Positions 34,719 through 43,428 of a stretch of 64,000 nucleotides of DNA are shown piece after piece. The first letter of the stretch is position 1. Each line of letters opens with the position of its first letter. The position numbers and the translations under genes were made by a program. The stretch is from Paraburkholderia sp. ZP32-5. GTDB taxonomy: Bacteria; Pseudomonadota; Gammaproteobacteria; Burkholderiales; Burkholderiaceae. The notes beneath the pieces are model-generated. The model searched no databases. It was not told where the DNA came from and saw nothing but the letters and a program-made list of their open reading frames with translations. The stretch is taken from the NCBI RefSeq assembly GCF_021390495.1, contig NZ_JAJEJP010000001.1, positions 2,418,001 to 2,482,000 on the forward strand, written 5' to 3'.

Positions 34719-36089
34719 ATGACAACTAATCTGCACATTCCGATCGCGGCGCGCATCGAGCGTCTGCCGGTGTCGAAACATCTGCTGTGGTCGATTTTGC
34801 TGATCTCGCTCGGCACGTTCTGGGACTCGTACATGCTGTTCTCGGTGGGTCCGATCTCCGCGCACTACTTCGCTTATCTCGGCCAACCGCATTTCGCCAC
34901 CGCGTTGCCGCTCGCGCTGTTCTTCGGCACGTTCGTCGGCGCGGTCGGTTTGAGCACGGTGGCCGACCGGATCGGCCGGCGCGGCGCATTCACGCTCGAC
35001 CTGTGCATTCTCGCGACCGGCGCGCTGATCGCCGCGTTTTCGCCGAATGCGCCGGTGCTGCTGGTCGCGCTGTTTATCGCCGGTGTCGGCACTGGCGCCG
35101 AATTGCCGCTATCGACGACCTATGTGCAGGAGCTTGCACCCGCGCGCGTGCGCGGCAGGCTGTCGAGCTTCGCACTGACGATCGGCTTTTGCGGCGGCAC
35201 CGTCGGCGGCTTTGCGTCGATGTTGCTGGTGCCGCTAAATGATTTGCCGTTGCCGGGATTTCGCATCGCATTGCTGCTCGCCGCGGTGGGCGGATTTTCT
35301 TCGCTGCTGCTGCGTATGGGTTTGCCCGAGTCGCCGCGCTGGCTCGAACGCGTGGGCCGAAGCGCCGAAGCCGACGACGTGATGAACCGCATCGAGCGCC
35401 GCGTGATGAAAGAAAAGAACCTGGTGATGCTGCCGCCTCCGCCGAGGACCGAATACCAGATCGAAAGCGGTGTGTCGCCGCTCAGTCTGCTGCTGTCGAG
35501 CGCGTATCTTCGCCGCACGATGAGCGCGTGGGGCATCGAACTGCTGCAAGGATTCGGCGCATACGGTTTCGCGACCTTCGTGCCGTTTTTTCTCTATTCG
35601 CGCGGCTATTCGATCGTTCACGCGCTGACCTACACGGCGGTAATCCAGATTGCTTACCCGGTCGGCAGTCTCGTATCGATCTACGTGACCGAGAAGATCC
35701 AGCGCAAATGGGGCATGGCCTTTGCGTACGTGCTCAATACGCTATTCGGTCTCGGCTTTCTGCTGGCGAATACGACCTTTCTGATCGTGCTGTTCGGCTT
35801 CCTGACCGAAGCGATGATCTTTATCAACGGACCACTACTGCATACGTACGAAGCCGAAATCTATCCGACCGGTATCCGTGCGCGCGGCGCCGGCATCAGC
35901 TTCGCGCTGAGCCGGCTCGGCGGCTTTTTTGCGCCGCTCGTTGCGGCACTGCTACTCAGCATCGGCGCGGGCCATACATGGCTGATCGCGATTGGCGCGG
36001 CCGCATGGTTCGGCTGCGCGCTGGTGGCCGCGATCGTCGCCGTCGATACGACCAACATCAGTCTGGAAGATCTGGAAGTCAAGCATTGA
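34719..36089 (+). CDS. MFS transporter (sugar/organic-acid type), second of pair
   Basis: A 456-aa carrier. The N-terminus MTTNLHIPIAARIERLPVSK leads into helix 1 with WDSYMLFSVG; loop 2-3 reads TVADRIGRRGAFTLD and the central loop has LPESPRWLERVGR. The frame is open for 67 codons further upstream, but these codons do not look like an MFS N-terminus, so the ATG at 34719 is chosen; its RBS is weak. It shares the PESPRWLER motif with its neighbour but differs elsewhere, so they are not a recent duplication. Confidence 0.84.
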   Translation: MTTNLHIPIAARIERLPVSKHLLWSILLISLGTFWDSYMLFSVGPISAHYFAYLGQPHFATALPLALFFGTFVGAVGLSTVADRIGRRGAFTLDLCILATGALIAAFSPNAPVLLVALFIAGVGTGAELPLSTTYVQELAPARVRGRLSSFALTIGFCGGTVGGFASMLLVPLNDLPLPGFRIALLLAAVGGFSSLLLRMGLPESPRWLERVGRSAEADDVMNRIERRVMKEKNLVMLPPPPRTEYQIESGVSPLSLLLSSAYLRRTMSAWGIELLQGFGAYGFATFVPFFLYSRGYSIVHALTYTAVIQIAYPVGSLVSIYVTEKIQRKWGMAFAYVLNTLFGLGFLLANTTFLIVLFGFLTEAMIFINGPLLHTYEAEIYPTGIRARGAGISFALSRLGGFFAPLVAALLLSIGAGHTWLIAIGAAAWFGCALVAAIVAVDTTNISLEDLEVKH

Positions 36090-36153
36090 AACGATCTGCC
36101 GTACCGCTTGCGCAGGTGCGCCGGTGCGGGGGAATCAAACCGAAGAGGACACT

Positions 36154-36729
36154 ATGGAACACACCACAAGCTCGGCGAAAGAACCCATCGATGTCGTCGC
36201 GATGTTCCCGCAGGTCACCGATATCAGCGATGCAACGTTGCGTGATGCGGTTATCGCCACGTGGCAGACGCTGTGGGAGATGAGCCCATGGAAGCGCATC
36301 GCGGAAGTGCCGACGTCGACCGAAATTCCGTATCCGACATTGCCGCATAACCAGTGCGTGCTGGACATGGCGATGGCGATCGCCGATCTGTTCGAGCATC
36401 ACCACGGTGTGAAGGTCAATCGCGATTATCTGATCGCGGGGGCCGTGCTGCAGGATGCGAGCAAGGTCGTCGAGTTCGCGCCGAATGCCGAAGGCAAAGT
36501 CGTCGCGACCGATATCGGCAAGCAGTATCCGCACGCGTTCTGGGCCGCGCATCTGGCATTGCGCAACGGCATTCCCGACGAAGTCGTGCACGTGCTGCTG
36601 ACCCACTCGCCTCAGGCACCGAAATTCCCCGCCACGCTGGAAGGCAAGATTCTCTATTACGTCGACCAGATGGACGTGATCGCCATTCACAAAGACCGCT
36701 GGCGCAAGGAGCTGTTCATCACGAAGTGA
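36154..36729 (+). CDS. HD-domain-like protein with degenerate HD dyad
   Basis: A 191-aa cytoplasmic protein that resembles HD-superfamily phosphohydrolases: H65 (LPHNQCV), a GAVLQDASKVVEF segment (residues 96-108), further His at about 127, 133 and 151 (THSPQ) and DQMD near residue 171. The HD dyad itself reads Q100-D101, so one metal ligand is replaced. It could bind one metal or act on something other than a nucleotide. The ATG follows GAAGAGGACACT. It sits between a carrier and a lyase in the TauD operon, so a metabolic (hydratase, isomerase or hydrolase) role is possible. No closer family recognised. Confidence 0.72.
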   Translation: MEHTTSSAKEPIDVVAMFPQVTDISDATLRDAVIATWQTLWEMSPWKRIAEVPTSTEIPYPTLPHNQCVLDMAMAIADLFEHHHGVKVNRDYLIAGAVLQDASKVVEFAPNAEGKVVATDIGKQYPHAFWAAHLALRNGIPDEVVHVLLTHSPQAPKFPATLEGKILYYVDQMDVIAIHKDRWRKELFITK

Positions 36730-36810
36730 CGCGTGCGGCGCGCGGAGAACATCAGCGCGAAACTTGGCGCACCCCCAGCGTTTGCCGGTTCGTACTTTCT
36801 GGAGAACTCG

Positions 36811-37746
36811 ATGAGCAAGAGAAAGCAGTTGCGTGATTTGATCAAGGCGCCCGACATCCTCGTGATGCCTGGCGTATTCGACGGATACAGCACGAGACTG
36901 CTGCGCGCGTCGGGATTCGCGGCGGGCTTCATCACCGGCGCCGGCATCAGCGAGGCGAGTCTCGGCTGGGCCGATCAGGGCATCATGGGACTCGAAGAGA
37001 ACCTGCGTGTATCGCGCTCGCTCGCGGCATGCGCGGACGTGCCGTTGATTGCCGACGCCGACACCGGTTACGGTAACGCGGTCAACGTGCATTTCACGAT
37101 TCGCGCGTTCGAGAATGCCGGGCTCGCCGGCGTGATGATCGAAGACCAGGTATGGCCGAAACGCTGCGGTCATATGAAGGGCAAGCAGGTGATCTCCGCG
37201 GAGGAAGGCGCGGAAAAAATCCGCGCCGCCGCCGAAGCCCGGCTCGATCCGGAACTGCTGATCATGTCGCGAACCGATTCGCTCGCGACGCACGGGCTCG
37301 CCGAAGTCATCAAGCGTCTGAACATGTATGCGGAGGCCGGCGCCGATCTGCTGTTCGCCGATGCGTTGCTCGCCACCGATCACATCACGACGGTCGTCAA
37401 GAATGTATCGAGACCGGTGTGCGTGAACATGGGGTTCGGCATTCGCCAGCGCTCCACCACGCCGTTGATCTCCGCGCGGCAGTTGCAGGAGCTGGGTGTC
37501 GCTGTCGTCGTCTATCCGCGCCTGCTGACCTCGGCCGCGATTCAGGGGATGAAGAACGCGATCGCGACATTGCAGGAATCGGTCGCGAGCGGCAACGTAA
37601 TCGAGCGTCCGGACCAGGTCGTGTCGTTCGAGGAACTCAACGCCCTGGTGGGCATCGAGGAACTCGAACGCATCGAACAGCGCTATCTGACGCCTGAGCA
37701 ATATCAGCAGAAGTACGAGGGCGCCAGTTATGAAAAGCGGCCGTGA
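36811..37746 (+). CDS. Isocitrate lyase/PEP mutase superfamily lyase
   Basis: A 311-aa TIM-barrel enzyme of the PrpB/dimethylmalate-lyase/oxaloacetase group. Metal and active-site motifs are ADADTGYGN (residues 81-89), IEDQVWPKRCGH (residues 110-121, with the catalytic C119 expected in lyases) and MGFGIRQRSTTPL near residue 210. The KRCGH motif argues for C-C lyase rather than mutase chemistry. The ATG is preceded by GGAGAACTCG. The amidohydrolase gene begins 26 nt after its stop. Confidence 0.88.
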   Translation: MSKRKQLRDLIKAPDILVMPGVFDGYSTRLLRASGFAAGFITGAGISEASLGWADQGIMGLEENLRVSRSLAACADVPLIADADTGYGNAVNVHFTIRAFENAGLAGVMIEDQVWPKRCGHMKGKQVISAEEGAEKIRAAAEARLDPELLIMSRTDSLATHGLAEVIKRLNMYAEAGADLLFADALLATDHITTVVKNVSRPVCVNMGFGIRQRSTTPLISARQLQELGVAVVVYPRLLTSAAIQGMKNAIATLQESVASGNVIERPDQVVSFEELNALVGIEELERIEQRYLTPEQYQQKYEGASYEKRP

Positions 37747-37772
37747 TCGCGGTCTCTGGTGCCGGAGATGAT

Positions 37773-38663
37773 ATGAGCGACGCCGAAAAAGATCGCCACG
37801 CCGCGAGCGGTGGCGAACCGCCCGTGTGTCAAACACCCGACGCGTCGCCGGTCGCGCTGCCTTTTGCGTTGCCGCCCGGCGCCTGCGATTGCCACGCGCA
37901 TATCTACGGGCCGCCCGAACGCTATCCGTACCGCGCGGGGCGGCGCTACACGCCGGCGCCGGTCGGCCTCGCCGAGTATCGCGCGGCACTCGCCGCGCTT
38001 GGGTTGACGCGCGCGGTGATCGTGCAACCGACCATCTATGACGACAACCAGATCACGCTCGACGCGCTCGCCGCATCGGGCGGCCAGTGGTGTGGCATCG
38101 CGCAACTGAAAACGGATGTGAGCGACGCGCAATTGCAGTTGCTCGACGCGGCCGGTTTCCGCGGCGTGCGCATGCATACGCGCAGCGGCCTCGACGATCT
38201 CGAACTGATCGCCAGGCGCGTCGCGCAATTCGGCTGGCACGTGCAATTGCATCTCGATGCGCACACGCTGCCCGATATCGGAGCTCGCCTCGCGCGTTTG
38301 CCGGTGCCGGTCGTGATCGATCATTTCGCGCGTATCGTGATTCAGCAAGGCGTCGATCAGCCGGGTTTCCGAATGCTATTGACGCTGCTCGAAAGCGGCC
38401 GCTGCTGGGTCAAGCTATCGGCGCCGTTCCGGCTCGGCGATGAAGTGTCGCCCTATGCCGGCGTGCTGCCGTTCGCGCGAGCGCTCGTCGCCGCGCGGCC
38501 CGACCGCCTGATCTGGGGCAGCGACTGGCCGCATTCGTCGTTTCACGGCGTGATGCCGAACATGGGCGTACTGCTCGGCCTCGTCGGCAAGTGGGCGCCT
38601 GATGCCGGCATCCGCGACATGATTCTCGGCAGCAATCCCGCGCGGTTATATGGCTTCGAGTAG
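37773..38663 (+). CDS. Amidohydrolase family 2 (PF04909), lactonase-like
   Basis: A 296-aa metal-dependent hydrolase related to 2-pyrone-4,6-dicarboxylate lactonase and galactarolactone-type enzymes. It has the CDCHAHIYGP motif (H41 and H43 from the chosen start), VIDHFARI near residue 190 and WGSDWPH near residue 245, the expected metal and catalytic positions. The ATG at 37773 has GGAG five bases upstream; a GTG at 37743 overlapping the lyase stop is the alternative. Between two C-C lyases it plausibly opens a lactone intermediate. Confidence 0.83.
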   Translation: MSDAEKDRHAASGGEPPVCQTPDASPVALPFALPPGACDCHAHIYGPPERYPYRAGRRYTPAPVGLAEYRAALAALGLTRAVIVQPTIYDDNQITLDALAASGGQWCGIAQLKTDVSDAQLQLLDAAGFRGVRMHTRSGLDDLELIARRVAQFGWHVQLHLDAHTLPDIGARLARLPVPVVIDHFARIVIQQGVDQPGFRMLLTLLESGRCWVKLSAPFRLGDEVSPYAGVLPFARALVAARPDRLIWGSDWPHSSFHGVMPNMGVLLGLVGKWAPDAGIRDMILGSNPARLYGFE

Positions 38664-38717
38664 ACGTCAAATCGGGCCTTGAATCACCGCGCGTTTTTCC
38701 CACATGGAGAGTGGCAT

Positions 38718-39671
38718 ATGGGCAGCACGAAAATCCAGCAGATGCGAGCACTGATGAATGCGCCGGAGATCATCATTTCCCCCGGCGTGTACGACGGCTA
38801 CAGCGCGCGAGTCATCGAGAAGATGGGCTTCAAGGCAGCGTCGACGACCGGCGCGGGACTCGCGAACTCGCGGCTCAGTCAACCCGACATCGGCATCATG
38901 ACGCTGACCGAAAACGTCGACGCCTGTCATTGGCTCGCGCGCTCGGTGTCGCTGCCGCTGATGGCCGACGCGGACACCGGCTACGGCAATCCGGTGTCCG
39001 TGTATCACACGGTGCAGTTGTTCGAGGAAGCCGGCGTGGTCGGCGTGAATATCGAGGATCAGGTCAGCCCGAAACGTTGCGGACATATGCGCGGCAAGGA
39101 AGTGATCGACGCGCGCGAGATGGCGAAGAAAATCGAAGCGGCGGTCAAGGCGAAATCCGATCCCGGCTTCGTGATCAACGCGCGTACCGATGCGATCGCG
39201 GTGGAAGGCATCGATGCCGCGATCGCGCGCGCGAAGCTATACGTCGAGGCCGGCGCGGACATGGTCTATCCGGATGCGATCGCGTCGGAGGAACAGATCA
39301 AACGCTTCGTCGATGCAGTGAACGCACCGGTCAGCATTAACATGGGCTTCGGCATCCGCACGCGACCCACTACGCCGCTGATTCCGGTGCGGCGGCTGCA
39401 GGAACTCGGCGTCAGGCGCGTGACCGTCGCGCGGATGCTGCCGGCCGCCGCGATCATGGGCATGCAGCGCGCGCTCGAACTGTTCCGCGATGCCGCGCAG
39501 AGCGGCACCGTGCATAACCGGCCGGACCTGCTGGTCGGTATCGAGGACATCACGGACCTGATGGGCTATCCGATGATCGATCGGCTCGAAACGGAATTTC
39601 TGCTGCCGGAGGATATCGAGCGCAAATATGGCGCGGATGCGGCGGGTTATGTGGTGAAGGAGAAGCACTGA
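38718..39671 (+). CDS. Isocitrate lyase/PEP mutase superfamily lyase (second copy)
   Basis: A 317-aa paralogue of the lyase at 36811-37746, with ADADTGYGN (residues 83-91), IEDQVSPKRCGH (residues 112-123, catalytic C121) and MGFGIRTRPTTPL. Similarity extends over the whole length, but the two differ enough to have separated long ago and may handle different branches. The ATG is preceded by GGAGAGTGGCAT. It is the last gene of the plus-strand operon. Confidence 0.88.
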   Translation: MGSTKIQQMRALMNAPEIIISPGVYDGYSARVIEKMGFKAASTTGAGLANSRLSQPDIGIMTLTENVDACHWLARSVSLPLMADADTGYGNPVSVYHTVQLFEEAGVVGVNIEDQVSPKRCGHMRGKEVIDAREMAKKIEAAVKAKSDPGFVINARTDAIAVEGIDAAIARAKLYVEAGADMVYPDAIASEEQIKRFVDAVNAPVSINMGFGIRTRPTTPLIPVRRLQELGVRRVTVARMLPAAAIMGMQRALELFRDAAQSGTVHNRPDLLVGIEDITDLMGYPMIDRLETEFLLPEDIERKYGADAAGYVVKEKH

Positions 39672-40066
39672 TCCGGACGGGCGGGCAATCGTCCGCCCGG
39701 CACAACGAAGACGGCGCCCCCCGGCTTTGCCGCCACCCTCAGCCCCCCTCCGCCACCCTCAAGAAGATTGCGAACCGGCCGTTAACCCGATCGTGAAGCC
39801 GGTCGTTACCCTGGTCATTACCCCGCTAGCTAGCTGTCAGGACCCTTACTAAAAACACGCCGTCGCGCGATCGAATATTGACTGCGTCAATGCTCGGAGC
39901 GTCACCGCGGCGGATAAATCCGGGCCTTCGGTAGACGACTGATCCTGCGGGAAAAAATCACGGGGGGCATGTTAGATTACGTGCCTCATCAATGCCGTTG
40001 CTCGACAGACACTCTCTCCCGAGCCCGTGACGATCCTGCCAACGGGCAATCCGTTGCCATTGGGGC
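39672..40066. other. 395-bp spacer after the catabolic island
   Basis: No gene seen. It has C-rich direct repeats (GCCACCCTCA twice, about 39731-39762) and a more AT-rich part from 39840, probably the promoter region of the diguanylate cyclase. No clear terminator hairpin with T-tract is visible. Confidence 0.4.
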
Positions 40067-41281
40067 GTGAGTCGGATACTAAAAATGGACCAAAGCGTCG
40101 AGGTGTACACGTTGCCCCGGGGCAAGCTGGCATCGTGGTTGTTGCATGCGGGCAAGGACGTGCCGCTGGAAGTGCGCGTCGCGCTGGCCGGCAGTCTGTT
40201 CGGTACCCTGCCGATTTTCCTCGGCGGCGTACTGAATACGGTGGCCGTTGCCTGGGTGCTCGAACGCCGGCATCCGGAAATGCTGTTCAGGATCTGGCTG
40301 CTGGTGGAACTCGTCGTGTGCATCACGCGGATGTTCGTACTCGTCACCGCGCGCCGACGGGCCCGGCGCGGGCAATCGACATTGACCGACCTCTACGTTC
40401 TGCTTGCGCCCGTGTGGGGCGCGACGGTCGGATACGGCGCCTTCGTCAGCGTGCTGAGCGGCGACTGGGTAGCGGCCACGCTGTCGTTTCTGTCGGCCGC
40501 GGCGATGGTCGGCGGCATCTGCTTTCGCAATTTCGGCGCGCCACGGCTCGTCGCGGTGATGATCTTCCTGTCGCTCGGACCATGCTGCCTCGGCGCGCTA
40601 TTCGCGGGCGAGCGGGTCATGCTGCTCACGCTCGTGCAGATTCCGTTCTATCTGTTCGCGATGAGCGCCGCGGCCTGGCGTCTGAACGGACTGATGGTCG
40701 CGACGATGAAAGCCGAGCGCGAGAACGACCGGCGCGCGCGTCATGACGGGCTGACCGGATTGCTGAATCGCGACGGCCTGTTTCATGCGGCGAAGCATGG
40801 CGACGGCGACTTTTCGCGTCTGCAGCCCGGCATGGCGTTGCTGTTTCTCGATCTCGACGGCTTCAAGCCGGTCAACGATGCCTATGGCCATGACGTCGGC
40901 GACCAGTTGCTGGTGCGCGTGGCAAGACGCCTGCGCGTGGTCGCCGGGCCGGCCGCGCTGGTCGCGCGGCTGGGCGGCGACGAGTTCGCGATCGTGACCG
41001 CGCCCACGCCGCTGAAGCCACCGCGCGAACTCGCCGGGCACATCATCGACGAGCTGGGCAAGCCTTTCGAACTCGGCACCGCGGCATCGATTCGCGTCGG
41101 CGTCAGTGTCGGCATCGCGATCGTGCCGGCCGAGGGCAGCGAGATCGACAGCGTATTGCGCGCCGCCGACGAAGCGATGTACATCGCGAAACGCCAGGGG
41201 CGCGCGCAACGCACGCTCGCGCCGGATCTGACGGCAATGGCGGGCAATGGCGCGAACGTGTCGTTCGCGGCCGGGCGTTGA
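40067..41281 (+). CDS. Membrane-bound diguanylate cyclase (GGDEF)
   Basis: Makes cyclic di-GMP from two GTP. The 404-aa protein has an N-terminal membrane part with about six helices (residues 35-215) and a C-terminal GGDEF domain (about residues 235-390) containing LLFLDLDGFKPVND and the intact active-site motif RLGGDEFAIV. The product-inhibition I-site (RxxD five residues before GGDEF) is replaced by GPAA, so feedback inhibition by c-di-GMP is probably lost. Start is GTG 40067 or the ATG at 40085; both are possible. It stands alone between the catabolic island and the encapsulin operon. Confidence 0.87.
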   Translation: MSRILKMDQSVEVYTLPRGKLASWLLHAGKDVPLEVRVALAGSLFGTLPIFLGGVLNTVAVAWVLERRHPEMLFRIWLLVELVVCITRMFVLVTARRRARRGQSTLTDLYVLLAPVWGATVGYGAFVSVLSGDWVAATLSFLSAAAMVGGICFRNFGAPRLVAVMIFLSLGPCCLGALFAGERVMLLTLVQIPFYLFAMSAAAWRLNGLMVATMKAERENDRRARHDGLTGLLNRDGLFHAAKHGDGDFSRLQPGMALLFLDLDGFKPVNDAYGHDVGDQLLVRVARRLRVVAGPAALVARLGGDEFAIVTAPTPLKPPRELAGHIIDELGKPFELGTAASIRVGVSVGIAIVPAEGSEIDSVLRAADEAMYIAKRQGRAQRTLAPDLTAMAGNGANVSFAAGR

Positions 41282-41454
41282 GAGCCTGAGGACCTGAGCG
41301 CCGGGCGCCGGGCGCTCAGGTCAGGCAAGGTGGCTGCGCGGCGGCTGCACAGCAGCGACGACATCGACGCGTCGTCAGGACACTGACACATCGGGCGAAC
41401 CGCCCAGCATGTATGATTGTCGGCACGCCGCGCCCCCACCACTTCGCAATAACA

Positions 41455-42522
41455 ATGACGAATCCGATCTACACCGAAGATATCAACGAGCCGCAAGCAG
41501 TCGCGCAGCAGGCGATGCGCAGCGCGATCTTCATCGTCGCGACGGTCAACCCCGATCCGCAAAGCCAGCAGAGCGTGCGCGAATGGTGCGCCGATATCGC
41601 CGGCCTCGTCCGCGCGGTCGGCAAGCGCGCCCCGCAAGCCGGGCTTTCCTGCGTGACGGCGTTTGCGTCCGATGCCTGGGATACGCTGTTCGGCGCGCCG
41701 CGCCCTGCCCGCCTGCATCCGTTCCGCGAATTCGGCGTACCCGGGCGCATGGCGATCGCCACGCCCGGCGACATCCTGCTGCATATTCGCGCCGACCAGA
41801 TGGACCTGTGCTTCGAGCTGGCCACGCTATTGATGGCGCCGCTCGCCGATGCCGTCGTCACCGTCGACGAGATTCACGGCTTTCGCTATTTCGATCAGCG
41901 CAGCATCGTCGGCTTCGTCGACGGCACCGAGAACCCGGTCGGTAACGACGCGCTCACGTACACCGTCGTCGGCGATGAAGATGCGGCGTTCGCGGGCGGC
42001 AGCTATGTGCTGGTGCAAAAGTACACGCACGATATGAACGGCTGGAATGCGCTGTCCGTCGAGACGCAGGAGCGCATCATCGGGCGCACCAAGCTGTCCG
42101 ACGTCGAACTCGCCGACGGCGTGAAGCCGTCGAACTCGCACAGCGCGCTCACCACGCTCACCGAAGACGGCCAGGAGATCAAGATCCTGCGCGACAACAT
42201 GCCGTTCGGCCGTCCCGGCTTCGGCGAATTCGGCACGTATTTCATCGGCTACGCCCGCACGCCCGACGCGATCGAGAAGATGCTCGAGAACATGTTCGTC
42301 GGCAAGCCGCCGGGCAACTACGACCGGCTGCTGGATTTCAGCACCGCCGCTACCGGCGGACTTTTTTTCGCACCGTCGCAAGCGGCGCTCGAAGCGCTCG
42401 CCGAACGCGCGTCACCCGCGGCCGCCAGCGCGCCGGCGGATCAGGACGGCGACGCAACCTCGCCGCAGCGCGACGGTTCACTGCAGATTGGCTCACTGAA
42501 AGGAACCCCCTCACATGAATAA
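41455..42522 (+). CDS. DyP-type haem peroxidase, encapsulin cargo
   Basis: A 355-aa dye-decolourising peroxidase. It keeps GFVDGTENP with the catalytic Asp (about residues 155-163), the proximal His region KPSNSHSALT (about residues 224-233) and the distal-side ILRDNMPFG (about residues 241-250). The C-terminus ends with an Ala/Asp-rich linker and DGSLQIGSLKGTPSHE, which matches encapsulin cargo-loading peptides (SLxIGSLK core). The ATG at 41455 is chosen over an upstream in-frame ATG because the family begins with the TNPIYTEDINEPQ-like segment. It overlaps the shell gene by 8 nt. Confidence 0.93.
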   Translation: MTNPIYTEDINEPQAVAQQAMRSAIFIVATVNPDPQSQQSVREWCADIAGLVRAVGKRAPQAGLSCVTAFASDAWDTLFGAPRPARLHPFREFGVPGRMAIATPGDILLHIRADQMDLCFELATLLMAPLADAVVTVDEIHGFRYFDQRSIVGFVDGTENPVGNDALTYTVVGDEDAAFAGGSYVLVQKYTHDMNGWNALSVETQERIIGRTKLSDVELADGVKPSNSHSALTTLTEDGQEIKILRDNMPFGRPGFGEFGTYFIGYARTPDAIEKMLENMFVGKPPGNYDRLLDFSTAATGGLFFAPSQAALEALAERASPAAASAPADQDGDATSPQRDGSLQIGSLKGTPSHE

Positions 42523-43315
42523 TCTCCATCGGGAACTGGCACCCGTCTCGGCGGCCGCGTGGTCGCAGATCGAGGAAGAGGTGGCGAGAACGTTCAAGCG
42601 CTCGCTCGCGGGCCGTCGCGTCGTCGACGTGAAGGGCCCGGGCGGCGTCGAGCTGTCGGCGGTGGGCACCGGGCATCAGGTGTCGATCACGGCGCCCGGC
42701 CAGGGCATCCGCGCGCGTCAGCGTGAGGTGAAGGCGCTGGTCGAACTGCGCGTGCCGTTTGCGCTGTCGCGCGAGGCCATCGACGACGTCGAACGCGGCT
42801 CGAACGATTCGGACTGGCAGCCCGCCAAGGATGCCGCGCAACGTCTCGCATATGCCGAGGACAACGCGATTTTCGACGGCTACGCCGCAGCCGGCATCCT
42901 CGGCGTGCGCGAGGGCTCGTCGAACCAGGCGCTGTCGCTGCCGGCCGAGGTGCGCGATTATCCGGACGTGGTGGCTAAAGCGCTCGCGCAGCTGCGGCTC
43001 GCGGGTGTCGAAGGTCCGTATTCGATTCTGCTCGGCGCGGATGCATACACCGCGGTCGCCGAAGCGAGCGACCGCGGCTATCCGGTTCTCGAGCACCTGC
43101 GCCGGCTGATCAGCGGCGAGATCATCTGGGCGCCGGCTCTCGCGGGCGGCAGCGTGCTGTCGACGCGTGGCGGCGACTTCGAACTGCACGTGGGTCAGGA
43201 TGTATCGATCGGCTATTCCAGCCATACCGATGAGGTCGTCAATCTGTATCTGCAGGAGTCGCTGACGTTCCTGTTATTGACGGCCGAGGCGTCGGTCAGT
43301 ATCGGCTCGGAATAA
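42515..43315 (+). CDS. Family 1 encapsulin shell protein
   Basis: A 266-aa HK97-fold shell protein (linocin M18/CFP29 family) that self-assembles into a protein nanocompartment around the DyP peroxidase. Diagnostic segments are MNNLHRELAPVSAAAWSQIE at the N-terminus, the P-domain-like VKALVELRVPFALSREAIDD (about residues 70-89) and SIGYSSHTDEVVNLYLQESLTF near the end. Its Shine-Dalgarno AAAGGA lies within the codons of the DyP loading peptide, so cargo and shell are translationally linked. The length is normal for a 60-subunit T=1 shell. Confidence 0.95.
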   Translation: MNNLHRELAPVSAAAWSQIEEEVARTFKRSLAGRRVVDVKGPGGVELSAVGTGHQVSITAPGQGIRARQREVKALVELRVPFALSREAIDDVERGSNDSDWQPAKDAAQRLAYAEDNAIFDGYAAAGILGVREGSSNQALSLPAEVRDYPDVVAKALAQLRLAGVEGPYSILLGADAYTAVAEASDRGYPVLEHLRRLISGEIIWAPALAGGSVLSTRGGDFELHVGQDVSIGYSSHTDEVVNLYLQESLTFLLLTAEASVSIGSE

Positions 43316-43428
43316 CCGCCGGAAACCGGCGCAGGCAAAACCGCAAGCACGCTTCGCGTCACGCGGTGTCGTACCGGTTCGCGAGGCGCTTGCCGGCGCC
43401 TCGCTGGAACATTGATTCCGCTGTCGGT

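Noticed and set aside
36079..37989. 636-codon minus-strand frame opposite HD and lyase genes
   Set aside because: Compositional shadow; the plus-strand genes have RBSs and catalytic motifs.
39831..39846. GCTAGCTAGC-type palindromic run as attachment site
   Set aside because: Short simple palindrome without an integrase, tRNA or direct repeat partner.
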